Shown in pieces: positions 11,649-22,493 of a DNA stretch of 64,000 nucleotides. The position numbers were made by a program, and so were the translations under genes. Numbering within the stretch: position 1 is the first letter of the stretch; every line of letters starts with the position of its first letter. The notes under the pieces are model-generated. The model was given only the letters and a program-made list of their open reading frames with translations. It was not told where the DNA came from and made no database searches. This DNA is from Agarophyton chilense (taxonomy: Eukaryota > Rhodophyta > Florideophyceae > Gracilariales > Gracilariaceae), in NCBI GenBank assembly GCA_030374765.1, contig JARGXX010000075.1, positions 620,001 to 684,000 of the forward strand, in the 5' to 3' direction.

Positions 11649-12383
11649 GCCGGCTGAAGGGGGTTGGGAGAAGGATTCCGCTCCTCAACACTTTTCATTA
11701 TGTCGCATTCTGTCTAGACGTCCGTAGCGCCACTGAGGATTTGTAAGTGTTTCAGTCTCACATACTGAAGCATATACGCTCTTTTTTTATGTCGAGTGGT
11801 TTTCGGCCTACTTAGAAGCTTTAGAGTACTGGTGGCGCTGATGGAGCAGTTCAACGACTTTTCCAAGAGTTCAATTTCTTGAGGCCATCTTGGACTACTC
11901 AGCTCGGCGAAACAAATGCAAGAGATGCACTTCTTGCCTACCGGAATACACCAACAGTTTATTGGATGCAAAACAAGGATAGGTCTTTGCTGCGTGCGTT
12001 TGCGCTGAGGACACAATCGATAAGTCCATGCTCTTCGAGCGTCGAAAGAAGTTTCAGCATGCAAGCAAGAATCAGAATACCGATCCGCAATCGTATTCAT
12101 CCAGAAAAGGTGAGTGATGCTCTTATGCGCTTTTAATAGCTCTCTTTTTATAGTAAAGAAAGCATCTGCCGAGAAACCTCAGCAAACGTACGCGAATGGG
12201 ACTCCAACCACTGCAACAAACGCGAATATCACGAACACTGCAAATGTGTCGTACTTTGGTAGTGGGTACGTTTCTGACGTGAAAGAAATTGAAGGGGAGG
12301 ACGGAATGGACTGGGAGAACGTGGGCGACGAAGACTTGCCATTACCTGAAGTTTCTGAAATGTTTTCTGTCTTGGATGGGTAG

Positions 12384-13311
12384 CGGTCAATACATTGTTT
12401 TATGTAAGCTCAAGCTTGTGGATAAAGGCGTTATGTAGAGAACTAAACGCGACTTCTCTGTTTCTATTTGTTAGGCTTATACACACGTAGACTTTCACGC
12501 TCCGACATATCGCAAGTAGATGAGTGTGTGACTATGGTCTGTTTGCCCACTGAAATACTTGAGGTCTTGAGGTAGATCCCATCATGTACCTTCCCCAAAT
12601 AGTACCTTGTCTCATGATCACGGGCACCACTGATGCAGACTGCAAGATGCTCCAAGGAATCTAATAGTGCCTAAAAGGGTTCCTACGCAAGATAACTATT
12701 CATGCACTTTCCAAGTATGCACTACCCCAGTTTCCCTCCGTCCAGCCTTACCACTTCTCCCACAGACGACGACCTCATATTAACACCCCCAAAAAGCCAG
12801 GCGTGTATCCTCGGACTTTATTACCCGCGAGTCACAAACCACAATCTTCATTGCAGAACGGGTGCATTCAACAGCCAAAAATACTGATACACTTCACTCT
12901 CACCTGAAAAGATGCGGCTTCTTGACTCCACTGATGGCGGGGGCGGAACTACGCACGGCCTTGGTGGCAACCTGCGTACGCAGGCCCTTACTCATGTGGA
13001 CTTACGGGCGGTTTGCTTGCTACGAGCCATTGCGATGTGTGGGCAGAAGAATAGAAATCTGAAAAAGTTTAGGGACTTGTGTTGATGAAGAACAGTGAGA
13101 GGCTGGAGAGCTGAGTGGGTGAGGGAGGGGTAGACGGTTGACAGCGAAGTGGCGGCGCTTAAGTATCAGTCTGTGGTAGACTTAAGAGTGTTTAGATTTC
13201 CTGAAGCGGTGAAAAACGTAGGACCCTTTATAGTTTACAGTCGCCCAGGTTACTTTGATTTTCGAATGAGACATGGTGTGTTTCTTGCAAACTCTGTTGC
13301 ACATTCGCGCT
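12384..13311. other. No gene recognised
   Basis: Short frames only. A minus frame at 12655-12464 and a plus frame at 12862-13062 look protein-like but show no diagnostic motif. This is probably more transposon debris. Confidence 0.35.
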
Positions 13312-13959
13312 CTACACGAAGACCCCGACCATCCTTAGAGAAACATGCGACCAAAAAAATGGAGTGAGTATCTGAATTGGTTCGTTCAGCTCTGTTGAGA
13401 TCTTCCAGTCTCTGCGTTCTATGATCTTGCAAAGAGCCTGCAGTTTCAGAAGATGCAACAGACATTCGGGAAATGGAGTAATCACAGCCATGAAAGTATC
13501 CAGGTACTCTATGGAGTGAAATGTAATTATCAACGCTATAGAGTTGAGGTTAATGTCCGTCTCGGGTGTAACTGCTCTCCATTTCTTGTCCATAAATCGT
13601 TTTGTTGCAATTGGAATAACACCATAGCCATACATGATAAGAGATTTTCCGGCAAACTTCCTATTCTTTATCTGCATCGGTAACTTGACATATTCAAAAC
13701 GGCATTCTGTACCGAGCTTATACTTGGAAGATGCATCAAACTCTTCACAATCACTGTCATCATAATGATGATCATCGTGACTGGTATGGTCATCGTGTAA
13801 TTGCTCTGGTTGATGACGATGTTCAGTAGGTGCTTGGGGCAAAGCTTTATATGGTTCGGAGACTTTTCGGTCAAGATTGCCGAGCGTGGCCTTAATCTGA
13901 TACTGTACGCTGATAGGTTGAAGCGAATGAATCTCCTTTGGAATCGAACCAGCAACCAT
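13312..13959 (-). CDS. Unassigned 215-residue ORF, His/Asp-rich middle
   Basis: This minus-strand frame is long for its AT-rich surroundings. Residues of roughly 50-75 are rich in His and Asp, encoded by a tcatcatgat-type imperfect repeat. The rest has mixed globular composition, including KNRKFAGKSLIMYGYG. Further minus-strand open pieces lie upstream (14376-14122, 14500-14309), so this may be the surviving end of a larger decayed gene or transposon. No family recognised. Confidence 0.3.
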   Translation of the reverse strand: MVAGSIPKEIHSLQPISVQYQIKATLGNLDRKVSEPYKALPQAPTEHRHQPEQLHDDHTSHDDHHYDDSDCEEFDASSKYKLGTECRFEYVKLPMQIKNRKFAGKSLIMYGYGVIPIATKRFMDKKWRAVTPETDINLNSIALIITFHSIEYLDTFMAVITPFPECLLHLLKLQALCKIIERRDWKISTELNEPIQILTPFFWSHVSLRMVGVFV

Positions 13960-14121
13960 TTAAAGAATGTCCGGTATATCTGAGGAGGGAGTGCGTTGAA
14001 GTTGTTCGGAGGCCGGTTCCTGTTCCTATCGGTGCGCATGCTGTACATCGCTGAGCAGATGCCAAGGTTGTTCCTGCAAAACAAGATCGTCCAGACGCAT
14101 GTGACCATGCTAATATTGAGT

Positions 14122-14500
14122 CTAAGAACCTTCTCGTTCTGGCTCTAGTTCAGACGCAACTTCAGTACCACTGTGCTCCACAACGACCTTTCCACCAGTG
14201 AAGACGGAGAGATCGACGGTATCAGCATACTGATGAAAAATGTCAGCATTTGACGTAGTCTGAAAATGGCTGGAGCGAATAGAATCTCTCTCACAAAGTG
14301 TAAGGTCGTTAGAGCTCTCCAGCTTGACGGGTGAGATAACAACACGAGCGTTGAGATAGAGAAACAAATCTCGCACGACCTATCGATCCTGCAATCGAAA
14401 CTTCCTTGAGTCCGGCAGCGTGTGAAACCAACGAACCAGCGGATAAAAGCGCCTCACTTTGAGATGCGGCGAGTCTGGCGTCGAAGCAATTTAGACGCAC
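14122..14500 (-). pseudogene. Unassigned eroded coding pieces upstream of the 215-residue ORF
   Basis: Two overlapping minus frames (14500-14309 and 14376-14122) have amino-acid composition typical of coding sequence and no clear start or stop logic. They lie on the same strand as the 13312-13959 frame and could once have been joined to it. No domain recognised. Confidence 0.25.
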
Positions 14501-14649
14501 TTCTCCTCAAACAAAGAACGAACGTATCGAAACGACGATCGCTTCTTATTGCAGCTGGCACGGATGAAAAGCAAGGATACTCACAACAAGGCGGAGAAGA
14601 TGTGGTAGGCGTGATCGGTAAAGAATTAAGCGTTGCGCAACGACCATGA

Positions 14650-15130
14650 GAACCCGAGGAATGGATACACCGCCGAAGCGACGGTGCACAAAGAGAGTTG
14701 AAGCGGACAACGAAGTCGCAGGAAGGAAGTGGCAGCGGAGAGCGACGGCATACAAAGAAAAGTGCTGCAGAGAACGGCGGCACAGAAAGGGAGAGGCGGC
14801 GGAGACCAACGGTCCGAACGAAGAAATGGAGTGGAAACTGCAGACAGACATTTACGGCTGGGAGCAACGGTGTAGAAAAGGAAATGCGAAGGAGTGCAAC
14901 GGCATGAACAAAAAGTCGTTGTGGAGAGCAACGGCACGTGCAAGGATGCGCGGGCGGGAGCTAAGGCACGGGAAAGGAGGCGTAGCGGAGAGCGATGTAG
15001 CAAACAAGGGGGCGCGAGAAGAGAAATGGTGCGAACTGGATTATACGGTGGAGAGTGACCTGTGGAAAAAGAGACATGGTGGAGAGTGCAGACAAAGAGG
15101 CGCGGCGGAGAGCTACTTCGCGGGCAGGGA
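14650..15130. repeat. Degenerate 32-bp minisatellite
   Basis: About 13-15 tandem units start with GAGAGC-AACGGC and continue purine-rich to a GTG/GCG end. Units I counted by eye, for example those near 14738, 14770, 14802 and 14900, are 32 bp long; a few are 29-35 bp. Because 32 is not a multiple of three and the purine strand lacks stops, it keeps 200-codon frames open on both strands (14646-15242 plus, 14626-15231 minus). I treat those as artefacts. Confidence 0.75.
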
Positions 15131-15262
15131 AGGCGTACTGGGGTGTGGAACCTTTTCCCCCGAGAATCACTGTTACTCGGGAATCGGAATAGGTGGGCTT
15201 GCAAGGGCAGAACAGGTTCTACCTCGTCCAATTGTAGTATGAAAGCACCTTGTGCTCTATAA

Positions 15263-17790
15263 GGTCACTTTACTAAGGTTCTTTCAATAAAAGAAAGTTT
15301 GGTCAATCTTTATTGGTTCAGTATCTGGAGAAGGAAACTCTAGTCTATTGTACTTCTGTACTGTGCTTTTGGGCAAAAATGTCACGATTGTTATGGGGGT
15401 GATGTTTGTCACGTTGGTGGCAATAAATATATTGTACGGCCTAAAAAATTTTCGAAGTCGTGTTACACTGGTGCCTGGCCAATATAACCATCCTCTGAAA
15501 AAGATTCGCGAGTGCCGTGACATACCACTGAACTAGGAACACAACGTGTTTTCTTAATGCATATTCTTTTCTGGTATCCTGTGCGAAACGCCGCTTCATA
15601 TCATACTTCTGACTATTCCACTCACTTAGGAGTCTCAACGGTGACTTCGCGATAACCCAACCCATCGGTTCTTCCGACATAGTAGAATAACACAGGTTCT
15701 TTCATCTCTAAACGCAAACCATCATCACGCTGCCATCATGCAGCCAGTGAACACGTAGCAAATCAATAGAAGGCCCAGCCCGACGACGAGCAATCATCGG
15801 GAGAGGCATCGATTTCTTTTTGTCACACACTCAATGACAACGATCTGTCGCTTTTTCTGACGAACACTGTAAGAAACCCGTATGGTATGGCTATAGGCAC
15901 GCTTCCAAAATTATCTGTAGTATGCTCATGTTGTGCTGAGTACCAGCAATTGGAGGCGTGTTGTGTTTCTTTAATACCTGCTTGTACGCTTGCTATTGCG
16001 CGATAATTGAGACAGTTTCATTGAAACTGTATTGGTGACAGTTATGTACGGAATATGAATTCTCACGGAGCACATAAGCTCCATTTGTCAGCCATGAACA
16101 CATTCAATTCTGGGCTGAATTGAATGCTTATGGTTTTGAATACTGTTTGGGTACGTTTGGAAGAGTGGAATCGAGTGCATTTGACAGAAGCAAATCTGCA
16201 CTTCTGCCTTGCCTTCGCGTACCTTCTTCAATTCGACTCTCGCTCCAATATAGAGCGGACAGTACAAACGCGGCCCGATAGCTTTAATTTAATTCTAGTA
16301 GTAAGCTAGGAGAGGACTGACACGACCCCTTCAAATGGGTCGTTTAAAGCGATTCGTAGAGAGGGATTTTCCTCATCGACCCTCAGAGACTAAAGTTTGT
16401 TGCAATAATCTTTAGCGCCTTGCTCTACTGCTGAATTCACTGAGCAAAAAGGTTGTAGACGTTCTTATATTTTGGGTCCCCTGTGGTATCAGTGGAAATG
16501 AATCAATGGACCACCTGGAAGCGCCCGAGCTTAATGGTGTAATCCCCGAACAAAAGAAAATACCGATAGGTTTTTCAGATGCATGATGCATCTTTTTCTT
16601 AATTGAAAAAGCAAAATCGCTTTAATGTCGAGACATGTGGGTATGTGTGTCGCAAAAAAAGAAAAGCAGAAATGCTTCTTGCTCAGTTTGCGACTAAACA
16701 TGCACCATCTCCGCATCCGTTCAGGTCCTATACAATAAAGGGACCCTTGTGGTGTGCTCGTTGGATAGCTGTGAAGAGACACAGACACGTTCTTCACCAC
16801 TGTCCACATAAATGCACCACCCGCCGTGACAAATTGCGAGCACCCAAACACAGAGATGAGATAAAACTCAGATAGACATGATGAAGCTATGACCGTCACG
16901 GCTTTTGGTCTTGTAAACAAGAGAGATATTTGCACTGATAGGACAACGGTCGCCCTGGAATCCTGGGCGACATTCCACCAAGAAGAAGAGCAAGCTATCG
17001 CATGGTATTTTAATCATGGCGAAGCAATTACGCTTTGAATGGCTGCGCCGTTGCGCGCATTGTTGTTTATTTTGTGTTGTCTTTCGTTTCGTTCGTTTTC
17101 TACATTTTGACCGGCGCACTCCGTACACTTGGAGCATTTCGTCATTTGTTTGAGTGTCCTCTAAGTATCATGGTCACTCAAATTAGATTCCACAGTTACT
17201 ACAGGACGCGACCGCAAGGAATATATTTCAATGCCTCATTAAAGCTGGTTTAAGCAGCCTTGCTTTAAATTCCCAGGCCTTTGGTGAAGACCAAGGTTGA
17301 CACAAACACTTTCTCGTCCACTGTTCCATTGCAAAAGACCATTTACAAAAAATTGTGTTCAGGCAACTAGAACAGAAACCCAACAAAACATAAGTTTCCT
17401 TGTGAGAAAACGGCTGGAGCGGACTCGATAATTTCAAGGTTGACCTTCAGCTTCAGTGGATGCATTGGTTTTCGAAACGACCGCAAACTGCATCGTCCAT
17501 CCTGTCGAACCTATAATGGCTGCTCGGTGCGATAATACTGAAAAGCGCCGCCCATACTAACCTAAGACAAAGTGGGGCCGTCGCACGAAGCAAAGGGACT
17601 TAATCAACTTCCATTGAGGCGATGCGATTGCCTTTCCATTCCCCCTACCCAGAAGCACTGACGCTCTACGGCGTTATACTCGACATTCTCCGACCTGCTT
17701 ATCATCAGGAACCAGACCTCTTCGAACACCGCCACAGAGAGCACCAGCCCTTGCGCCCATTGTCATTTGATAGCTGCTATATTTTCAATT
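15263..17790. other. Gene-poor stretch with eroded fragments
   Basis: Minus-strand frames at 15680-15441 and 15523-15284 read as plausible but unidentifiable protein. Everything else is short. No LTR, RNA gene or repeat array was seen. The last part (about 17600-17790) is the 3' flank of the ARM-repeat gene. Confidence 0.35.
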
Positions 17791-20229
17791 TCACTCTGGC
17801 TTACCCTGGGGAGTTATGCTTTCAACTGGAAGCAGCGCCACCTGCTCTCCCCTTATATTCTTCAATGCTTGCTTCGCTCCCATTAATACCATTGGGCTGC
17901 TCATTCCTGATGATGACAGAGACTTCAGCAGCGGAACGGCTCCGCTTTCGCGAAGAGCTTCTCTAGTTATCCCCGGTGAGAACGCTATGTTATTAACTGC
18001 AATCATACAATATAACAATGTATCTCCCGCTCTTTCTCCCCTCCCTCCATTTCGAGAAATCATTTTGACAAGCCATGGAATGGCTCCACTTTTCACCATT
18101 AAACCATGAACCTCGGCGACCTGCGAAAGCTGGCTAATACATCGAGCAACATCACAAGAAAGCGTGTGATCGTCCGCAGCCGCTTTGAGTAGTGACCCAA
18201 TCACATTAGCCTCGGCAAACGCCGTAGCCCGTGCTGGTGCTGAAGATATATCCGTCAACACACTTACTGCATATCGACGTGCATCTCCAGTTGATGTCGA
18301 CACAACCCTAACTAAAGGTAGTAACGCACCACTCTGGGCTACCATTACCTTCGTGACTCCACCAAGTGAAAGGTTGTACAAAGCTCTAGCAGCTTCTTTT
18401 CGAGCGTCGCCATCCTTGGACGATAGCGCTATTAGCAATGTTTTAATCCCTCCGTGAGCAATTTCCACTTGCAGGTCAGCATTCCTCGCAAGATTTGCGA
18501 AAAAAGTCGCAACATGACGCGCGTCTTGTTCCAATGACGGCCTTCTCATTACTGCCGACAAAGCCCCACGAGAAACAATGAGTTGCGATAAGTCACTCCA
18601 GGCGCTCAGTGAGCTGAGAGCTTTTGTGCATTGTTGAAGGAAGTCGGTGTTACCTTTCTTCACTCCGAGAACCAGAACTTCCAACACACCCTTTCCAACC
18701 ATTTCCTTCGCGACGATTTCATCATTACACATTGCACTTACTGCGCCCAGTGCAGCTCTGTCTCCCCGAGCAACACCCCCATTGACAAGTTGCCCGCATT
18801 GCTGGGCAACCAGTTTTGCTAACTTCTCTGGTACGACAGATTTGCTTCCATCTTCTCCAAAGATGGTTATGATCACCCGAGAAACAGCGCGTAATATAGC
18901 TTGGTTCTTATCCGCCAACAGTTGAGAAAAAGCTTCGTATGCTGGTTCTAAACGTCTTCGAATGAGATCTGCTTTCTTATGTGGTGTATTCATCAAATCC
19001 CCGAACGCTAGCACAGAGAATACTCTAGTTTGTGCCGACGCAGCCTTCATACCATGCCCCAGAGCATCAGCAACATTTGCGACCACTAATTCCCGATGTA
19101 CTTTTGCAATGTCTTCATCCTTTTCAGCATGACTGTGCCGAGCAAGGTTTCGGATACCGCCGCACGAATAGGATTGAGCTATAGCATCGTTACACTGGGC
19201 AAAGGAAATTAGCGCTTTGTGGGCATTCGATTGAACAACCGGTTGCGCGGCGCTTTTGCTCAAGGCGCTCACAGCAAGAATAATGTGACGTGCGGTTTCG
19301 GATTGAAGTTCGTCTTTTTCTAAAACTTTTGGGGTTAATTGGCGAAGCATGTCGCAAAGATTGCGCAAAAGACTTGTCTCCAGCAAAGAACCGTGCGTTT
19401 CTGTGTCCCGAGCAAGGTTGGCGACACATCGTGTGACGTTATATGCCAGACCATTTTGCATATCCAACGGCTTGGAAGGGGTTTGTAGATCAATATTCAA
19501 ATAGTCTATGACGGCATCTCCAGGGGTTGACTGATCATCAAATGGAGTACTTTTTTCTCCGACCTGTTTTGGTTGAGTTGCTGCCTCTTTGCTGGAGCCA
19601 AATGAGAAGGATCGATAAATCCAATCTAACCAGCCTTCCCTCATTCCCGCGGCGCTTTCCGCAACGATGCGATCCAAGATCGACACAATATTTGCTTTGA
19701 CGAAGAATTCATGCGATTCATGCTGTTTTGAAAGATCGGCTAGCAATCTTACTATATTGAGACGGAGAGGAAGTTGGTGCTCTTTCTCACACACAAAGAG
19801 CGCATCTCGCAATGCTGATACAACATTTGCTTTCAACAGTTGAGAATGGTTGTGTATATCGTTAACTAGCAGTGCAAGCGTATGAATCGCGCGAGCGTCG
19901 CCTTCACTGACCTCTTCGAGTAAGGCTGTGTACTGCGAGGGTGGACTCTTCAGTGACGCAAAAGTACCGCCCTCATGTCGAGATTTGGGCGGCGCAGGAA
20001 CGGTATTGAAGAAGGTTGGTGGCTGAGTTTGGGGGACAGCCACATCTGCATCACAGTACGCGAAGACGCCAACTGCTGCGGCGGTAGTTAGCAAAGCGAT
20101 ACCAGGCACCTCAGAAGCAGAGCCACTGCGGGTACGGTTTGAGTTGCTTGATGATCTTCGCGCATGTCGAGCAAGAAAACATGCAGCCGTGCGAGATAGT
20201 CGGGAGAACGATTGCATTTCCCTGATCAA
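17791..20229 (-). CDS. Armadillo-repeat protein with probable mitochondrial anchor
   Basis: The product has 812 residues in one exon. The first 35 residues are rich in Arg and Ser and lack acidic residues after position 4, like a mitochondrial presequence. A hydrophobic segment at about 41-58 (VPGIALLTTAAAVGVFAY) could anchor the protein in a membrane. From about residue 95 to 790 it is all helical ARM/HEAT-type repeats, recognisable from periodic LxxLxxx...N-(I/L)-(A/S) motifs such as AARALYNLSLGG and ISQLSQVAEVHG. ARM proteins are scaffolds for protein binding; no enzymatic domain is seen. Two ATGs (residues 1 and 5) are possible starts. It is transcribed divergently from the MBL gene, with 675 bp between starts. 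The partner and exact function are unknown. Confidence 0.85.
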   Translation of the reverse strand: MIREMQSFSRLSRTAACFLARHARRSSSNSNRTRSGSASEVPGIALLTTAAAVGVFAYCDADVAVPQTQPPTFFNTVPAPPKSRHEGGTFASLKSPPSQYTALLEEVSEGDARAIHTLALLVNDIHNHSQLLKANVVSALRDALFVCEKEHQLPLRLNIVRLLADLSKQHESHEFFVKANIVSILDRIVAESAAGMREGWLDWIYRSFSFGSSKEAATQPKQVGEKSTPFDDQSTPGDAVIDYLNIDLQTPSKPLDMQNGLAYNVTRCVANLARDTETHGSLLETSLLRNLCDMLRQLTPKVLEKDELQSETARHIILAVSALSKSAAQPVVQSNAHKALISFAQCNDAIAQSYSCGGIRNLARHSHAEKDEDIAKVHRELVVANVADALGHGMKAASAQTRVFSVLAFGDLMNTPHKKADLIRRRLEPAYEAFSQLLADKNQAILRAVSRVIITIFGEDGSKSVVPEKLAKLVAQQCGQLVNGGVARGDRAALGAVSAMCNDEIVAKEMVGKGVLEVLVLGVKKGNTDFLQQCTKALSSLSAWSDLSQLIVSRGALSAVMRRPSLEQDARHVATFFANLARNADLQVEIAHGGIKTLLIALSSKDGDARKEAARALYNLSLGGVTKVMVAQSGALLPLVRVVSTSTGDARRYAVSVLTDISSAPARATAFAEANVIGSLLKAAADDHTLSCDVARCISQLSQVAEVHGLMVKSGAIPWLVKMISRNGGRGERAGDTLLYCMIAVNNIAFSPGITREALRESGAVPLLKSLSSSGMSSPMVLMGAKQALKNIRGEQVALLPVESITPQGKPE

Positions 20230-20904
20230 GCGAGATACGAGATTCTGGAGAGTGTGAACACGTCACTCGACGAGACGGAGAAGACAAGCGCATGATCATC
20301 CGCTGCAGCGATAACGGGGATTGGAATGGATCGTGCTGTGCGGCCACTGCTCTCCAGGTAGAGCTGTGGGACGAGTCACACCGGGCGACGGCGTCTGTCG
20401 GCGACTTTGATCCGCTCACCGATCACACGTGGCCCAATGCATTTTTGCAATACCGAGAGGATCGTGCGCCGTGATGCATGAGATGCAAGATGGCAACTAA
20501 ACTTAACGCCAATTTCATCTTCTACAACACAATCCACACACTGCGAGATGATTGGTTTTGCCTGTAACATACGTCAAGACACGTATATGCTCAAACGAAC
20601 ACGATGGTGATCGACTCGTGGCCTTCGACCTCAATGCCCAGCGCTCACCGCAAAGCATTGGCCGGCTGAGTACTAGAGCGATGTCGCCAGTAATATACCG
20701 AAGCTTGTACGAAGCGTAGTTGTCACCGCCTTCGTCAGCATCGCTCAGGTTTTTTTAACGCTATTTAAAGTCTGACAGCTGCACCAGGCACACACCATAT
20801 CTGCCACCGGAGCGCGACTACGCGCAACTAAGCGAAGCAGTCCATCCTACTGCTTTTCGCCTTGCACCCTTTGCCCATCATCTCCAGAGCGAATTCCGAA
20901 TATC
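20230..20904. promoter_or_regulatory. Shared divergent intergenic region, ARM gene / MBL gene
   Basis: This is the only upstream space for two genes reading away from each other, so it must hold both promoters. A TTTAAAG-type AT-rich patch lies at about 20763-20770, 135 bp before the MBL start. No defined element was identified. Confidence 0.4.
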
Positions 20905-21921
20905 ATGGAGGGCCTTGCGTTCACGACCCCGATGCCTTCGAGAGGCATAGCTAACACACGAAGCTTAAAATCGTATCAATATCCTCCCGTATGTGCTGCG
21001 TATCGTTCTCGTCGCCCGGAGAACGTTGAAGGAAACATATTCGTAGATTCAAGCTGTATTGATTGTGATATCTGTCGATGGCTAGCCCCTACCACTTTTT
21101 CTCGTGCAAATTCGCAGTCTGCGGTTCATACTCAACCGCAAAACGAGAAAGAAAGAGTGCAGGCACTACGCGCTTTGGTTTCCTGCCCTACGAGCAGCAT
21201 CTGCCAAGAAAAACCAGAGCCCCTCACAGAGAAAGTCTTTCAGTCGTTTCCAATCCCGGCTACAGACGTGAACGGCCATGAAGTACCGGGCGTTTACTTT
21301 AACGGCTTTGCTTCCAAGTTCTCGTTTGGGGCTTCCAGTTGGCTGGTGGTGACGTCGGATACGGCAGTCATATTCGATTGTCCACGATTCTCAGAGAAAT
21401 TGGCGAGAGGCATCGAAAACGTTATTGGTAACCGAAAGCTCTATCTCGCACTTTCGCACAGGGACGATGTATACGGACATGTTAAATGGGCAGATCGACT
21501 AAGGTGCCTACGTATAATGCATGTTGCGGAATGCAACAAGTCTCAGATGACAGATCAGTGTGAAATCAAGTTACATGATTCTGATTTCCCGTTTACCATA
21601 ACAGACGGACTCACTCTGTTGCACACACCGGGTCATTCCCAGGGGTCAATGTGTATGTTGCATGAACAAACAAAAAGTTTGTTTACAGGCGATCATGTAG
21701 CCTTCTCAAGTAAGATTGGGAGATTAGTGGCATTCAAACCTTTTAATTCTTTCAGTTGGGACGCTCAAATCCAAAGTGTAGCCTCTCTAACAGATGTTGA
21801 TTTCAAGTACATCTGGCCAGGGCACGCGCGAAAAATAGAATTTGCAGATCAGCAGGAACGTCGACTACTGTTTCAAGCCTTAGTTGAGCGGATGAAAGCT
21901 TCCACGGAGAGTTTCGTCTAA
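20905..21921 (+). CDS. Ferredoxin-like domain fused to MBL-fold hydrolase
   Basis: The product has 338 residues. After an N-terminal segment rich in Ser, Arg and Pro that could be a plastid transit peptide (1-35), residues 40-100 form a small ferredoxin-like domain with Cys51, Cys54, Cys57 and a distant Cys94-Pro, the pattern for one Fe-S cluster. Residues 125-330 are a metallo-beta-lactamase fold. They include SHRDDVYGH (His185, Asp187/188, His192), HTPGH (His244), FTGDH (Asp263) and WPGHA (His307). The HRDDVxxH form replaces the canonical HxHxDH and is typical of the cyanobacterial, algal and plant branch that carries the N-terminal ferredoxin domain. The substrate is unknown. An AATAAA lies at 21923-21928, immediately after the stop. 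Confidence 0.9.
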   Translation: MEGLAFTTPMPSRGIANTRSLKSYQYPPVCAAYRSRRPENVEGNIFVDSSCIDCDICRWLAPTTFSRANSQSAVHTQPQNEKERVQALRALVSCPTSSICQEKPEPLTEKVFQSFPIPATDVNGHEVPGVYFNGFASKFSFGASSWLVVTSDTAVIFDCPRFSEKLARGIENVIGNRKLYLALSHRDDVYGHVKWADRLRCLRIMHVAECNKSQMTDQCEIKLHDSDFPFTITDGLTLLHTPGHSQGSMCMLHEQTKSLFTGDHVAFSSKIGRLVAFKPFNSFSWDAQIQSVASLTDVDFKYIWPGHARKIEFADQQERRLLFQALVERMKASTESFV

Positions 21922-22493
21922 CAATAAAACCGGGAAGAGTAATGAACCACGACGATAGCGATGATCGAATCCTTTTCTGCCGTCGACAAGGTCTCGTGAA
22001 CCAATGTCCTCTGTCTTTATGATGAGATAACTTCATGTTCCAAAAAAAGCTCAGAGCTTAACAGATTCTGCAAGAGTTCTTGAGGGGAATCCAAACGACT
22101 ACCTCATTTTTGCAGAGGATCGGTCTTTTTCGGATACTGCAGCACCATTCCGATGATTCCAATTTCGAAACTTTCAGTAGGTGTTGTAACTCGACGTGAG
22201 AGCTGCACTCCCTCTAAAAAACATGAATTTCAATACACGAGTCCCGTGTAGAGAAGCAACTCTAGCTTCTTCAAAGTTCGTGCAACAGCAGAAACCCAAA
22301 ATCGAAGAAAGTTGATACTTCCAAACGAACGACCTCTACATTGGAGACAGCTCAAAACTAGCCCCGTAAGATGCTGACCGATCTCGCCAAAAGCTGTTTC
22401 TTACAAGAACTTTGTTGCTTCATGCACATACTCAACTGGTTTGCTTGTACACGAGGGAGAAAGACAAACAGAAAACACTTTTTGCGTAAACAG
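21922..22493. other. Convergent intergenic spacer
   Basis: This is 572 bp between the stops of the MBL gene (+) and the histone-fold gene (-). It contains an AATAAA next to the MBL stop. No gene or structured repeat was seen. Confidence 0.5.

Larger units (their letters stand above)
9892..12383 (+). pseudogene. hAT-family DNA transposase, decayed and split by a solo LTR
   Basis: Pieces of one transposase follow each other on the plus strand in several frames. An N-terminal piece (9892-10155) ends in ELLTTLVVNHMLPFSV, like the LPFSxVE motif of hAT proteins. Near 10480-10520 a CAITSDNT segment matches the catalytic-domain ITxDNAxN motif. The middle lies at 10843-11124. A piece near 11655-11745 resembles the HxxAxxLDP region. 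The C-terminal dimerisation region (11879-12136) carries SSSVERSFS and RNRIHPEKVSDAL. An acidic tail runs to 12383. A solo LTR at 11207-11643 interrupts it. Stops and frameshifts make it inactive. Terminal inverted repeats were not found. Confidence 0.75.

Noticed and set aside
12862..13062. KNTDTLHSHLKRC, like the end of a BED zinc finger
   Set aside because: The first Cys pair is only found in another frame and nothing transposase-like follows; too weak to call.
13925..13955. GGTTCGATTCC on the minus strand, like a tRNA box B
   Set aside because: Flanking bases do not form a T-stem or acceptor stem and no box A lies at the right distance.
14626..15242. Two overlapping frames of about 200 codons on opposite strands
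   Set aside because: Both are produced by the 32-bp purine-rich tandem repeat; no domain, and the repeat length is not a multiple of three.
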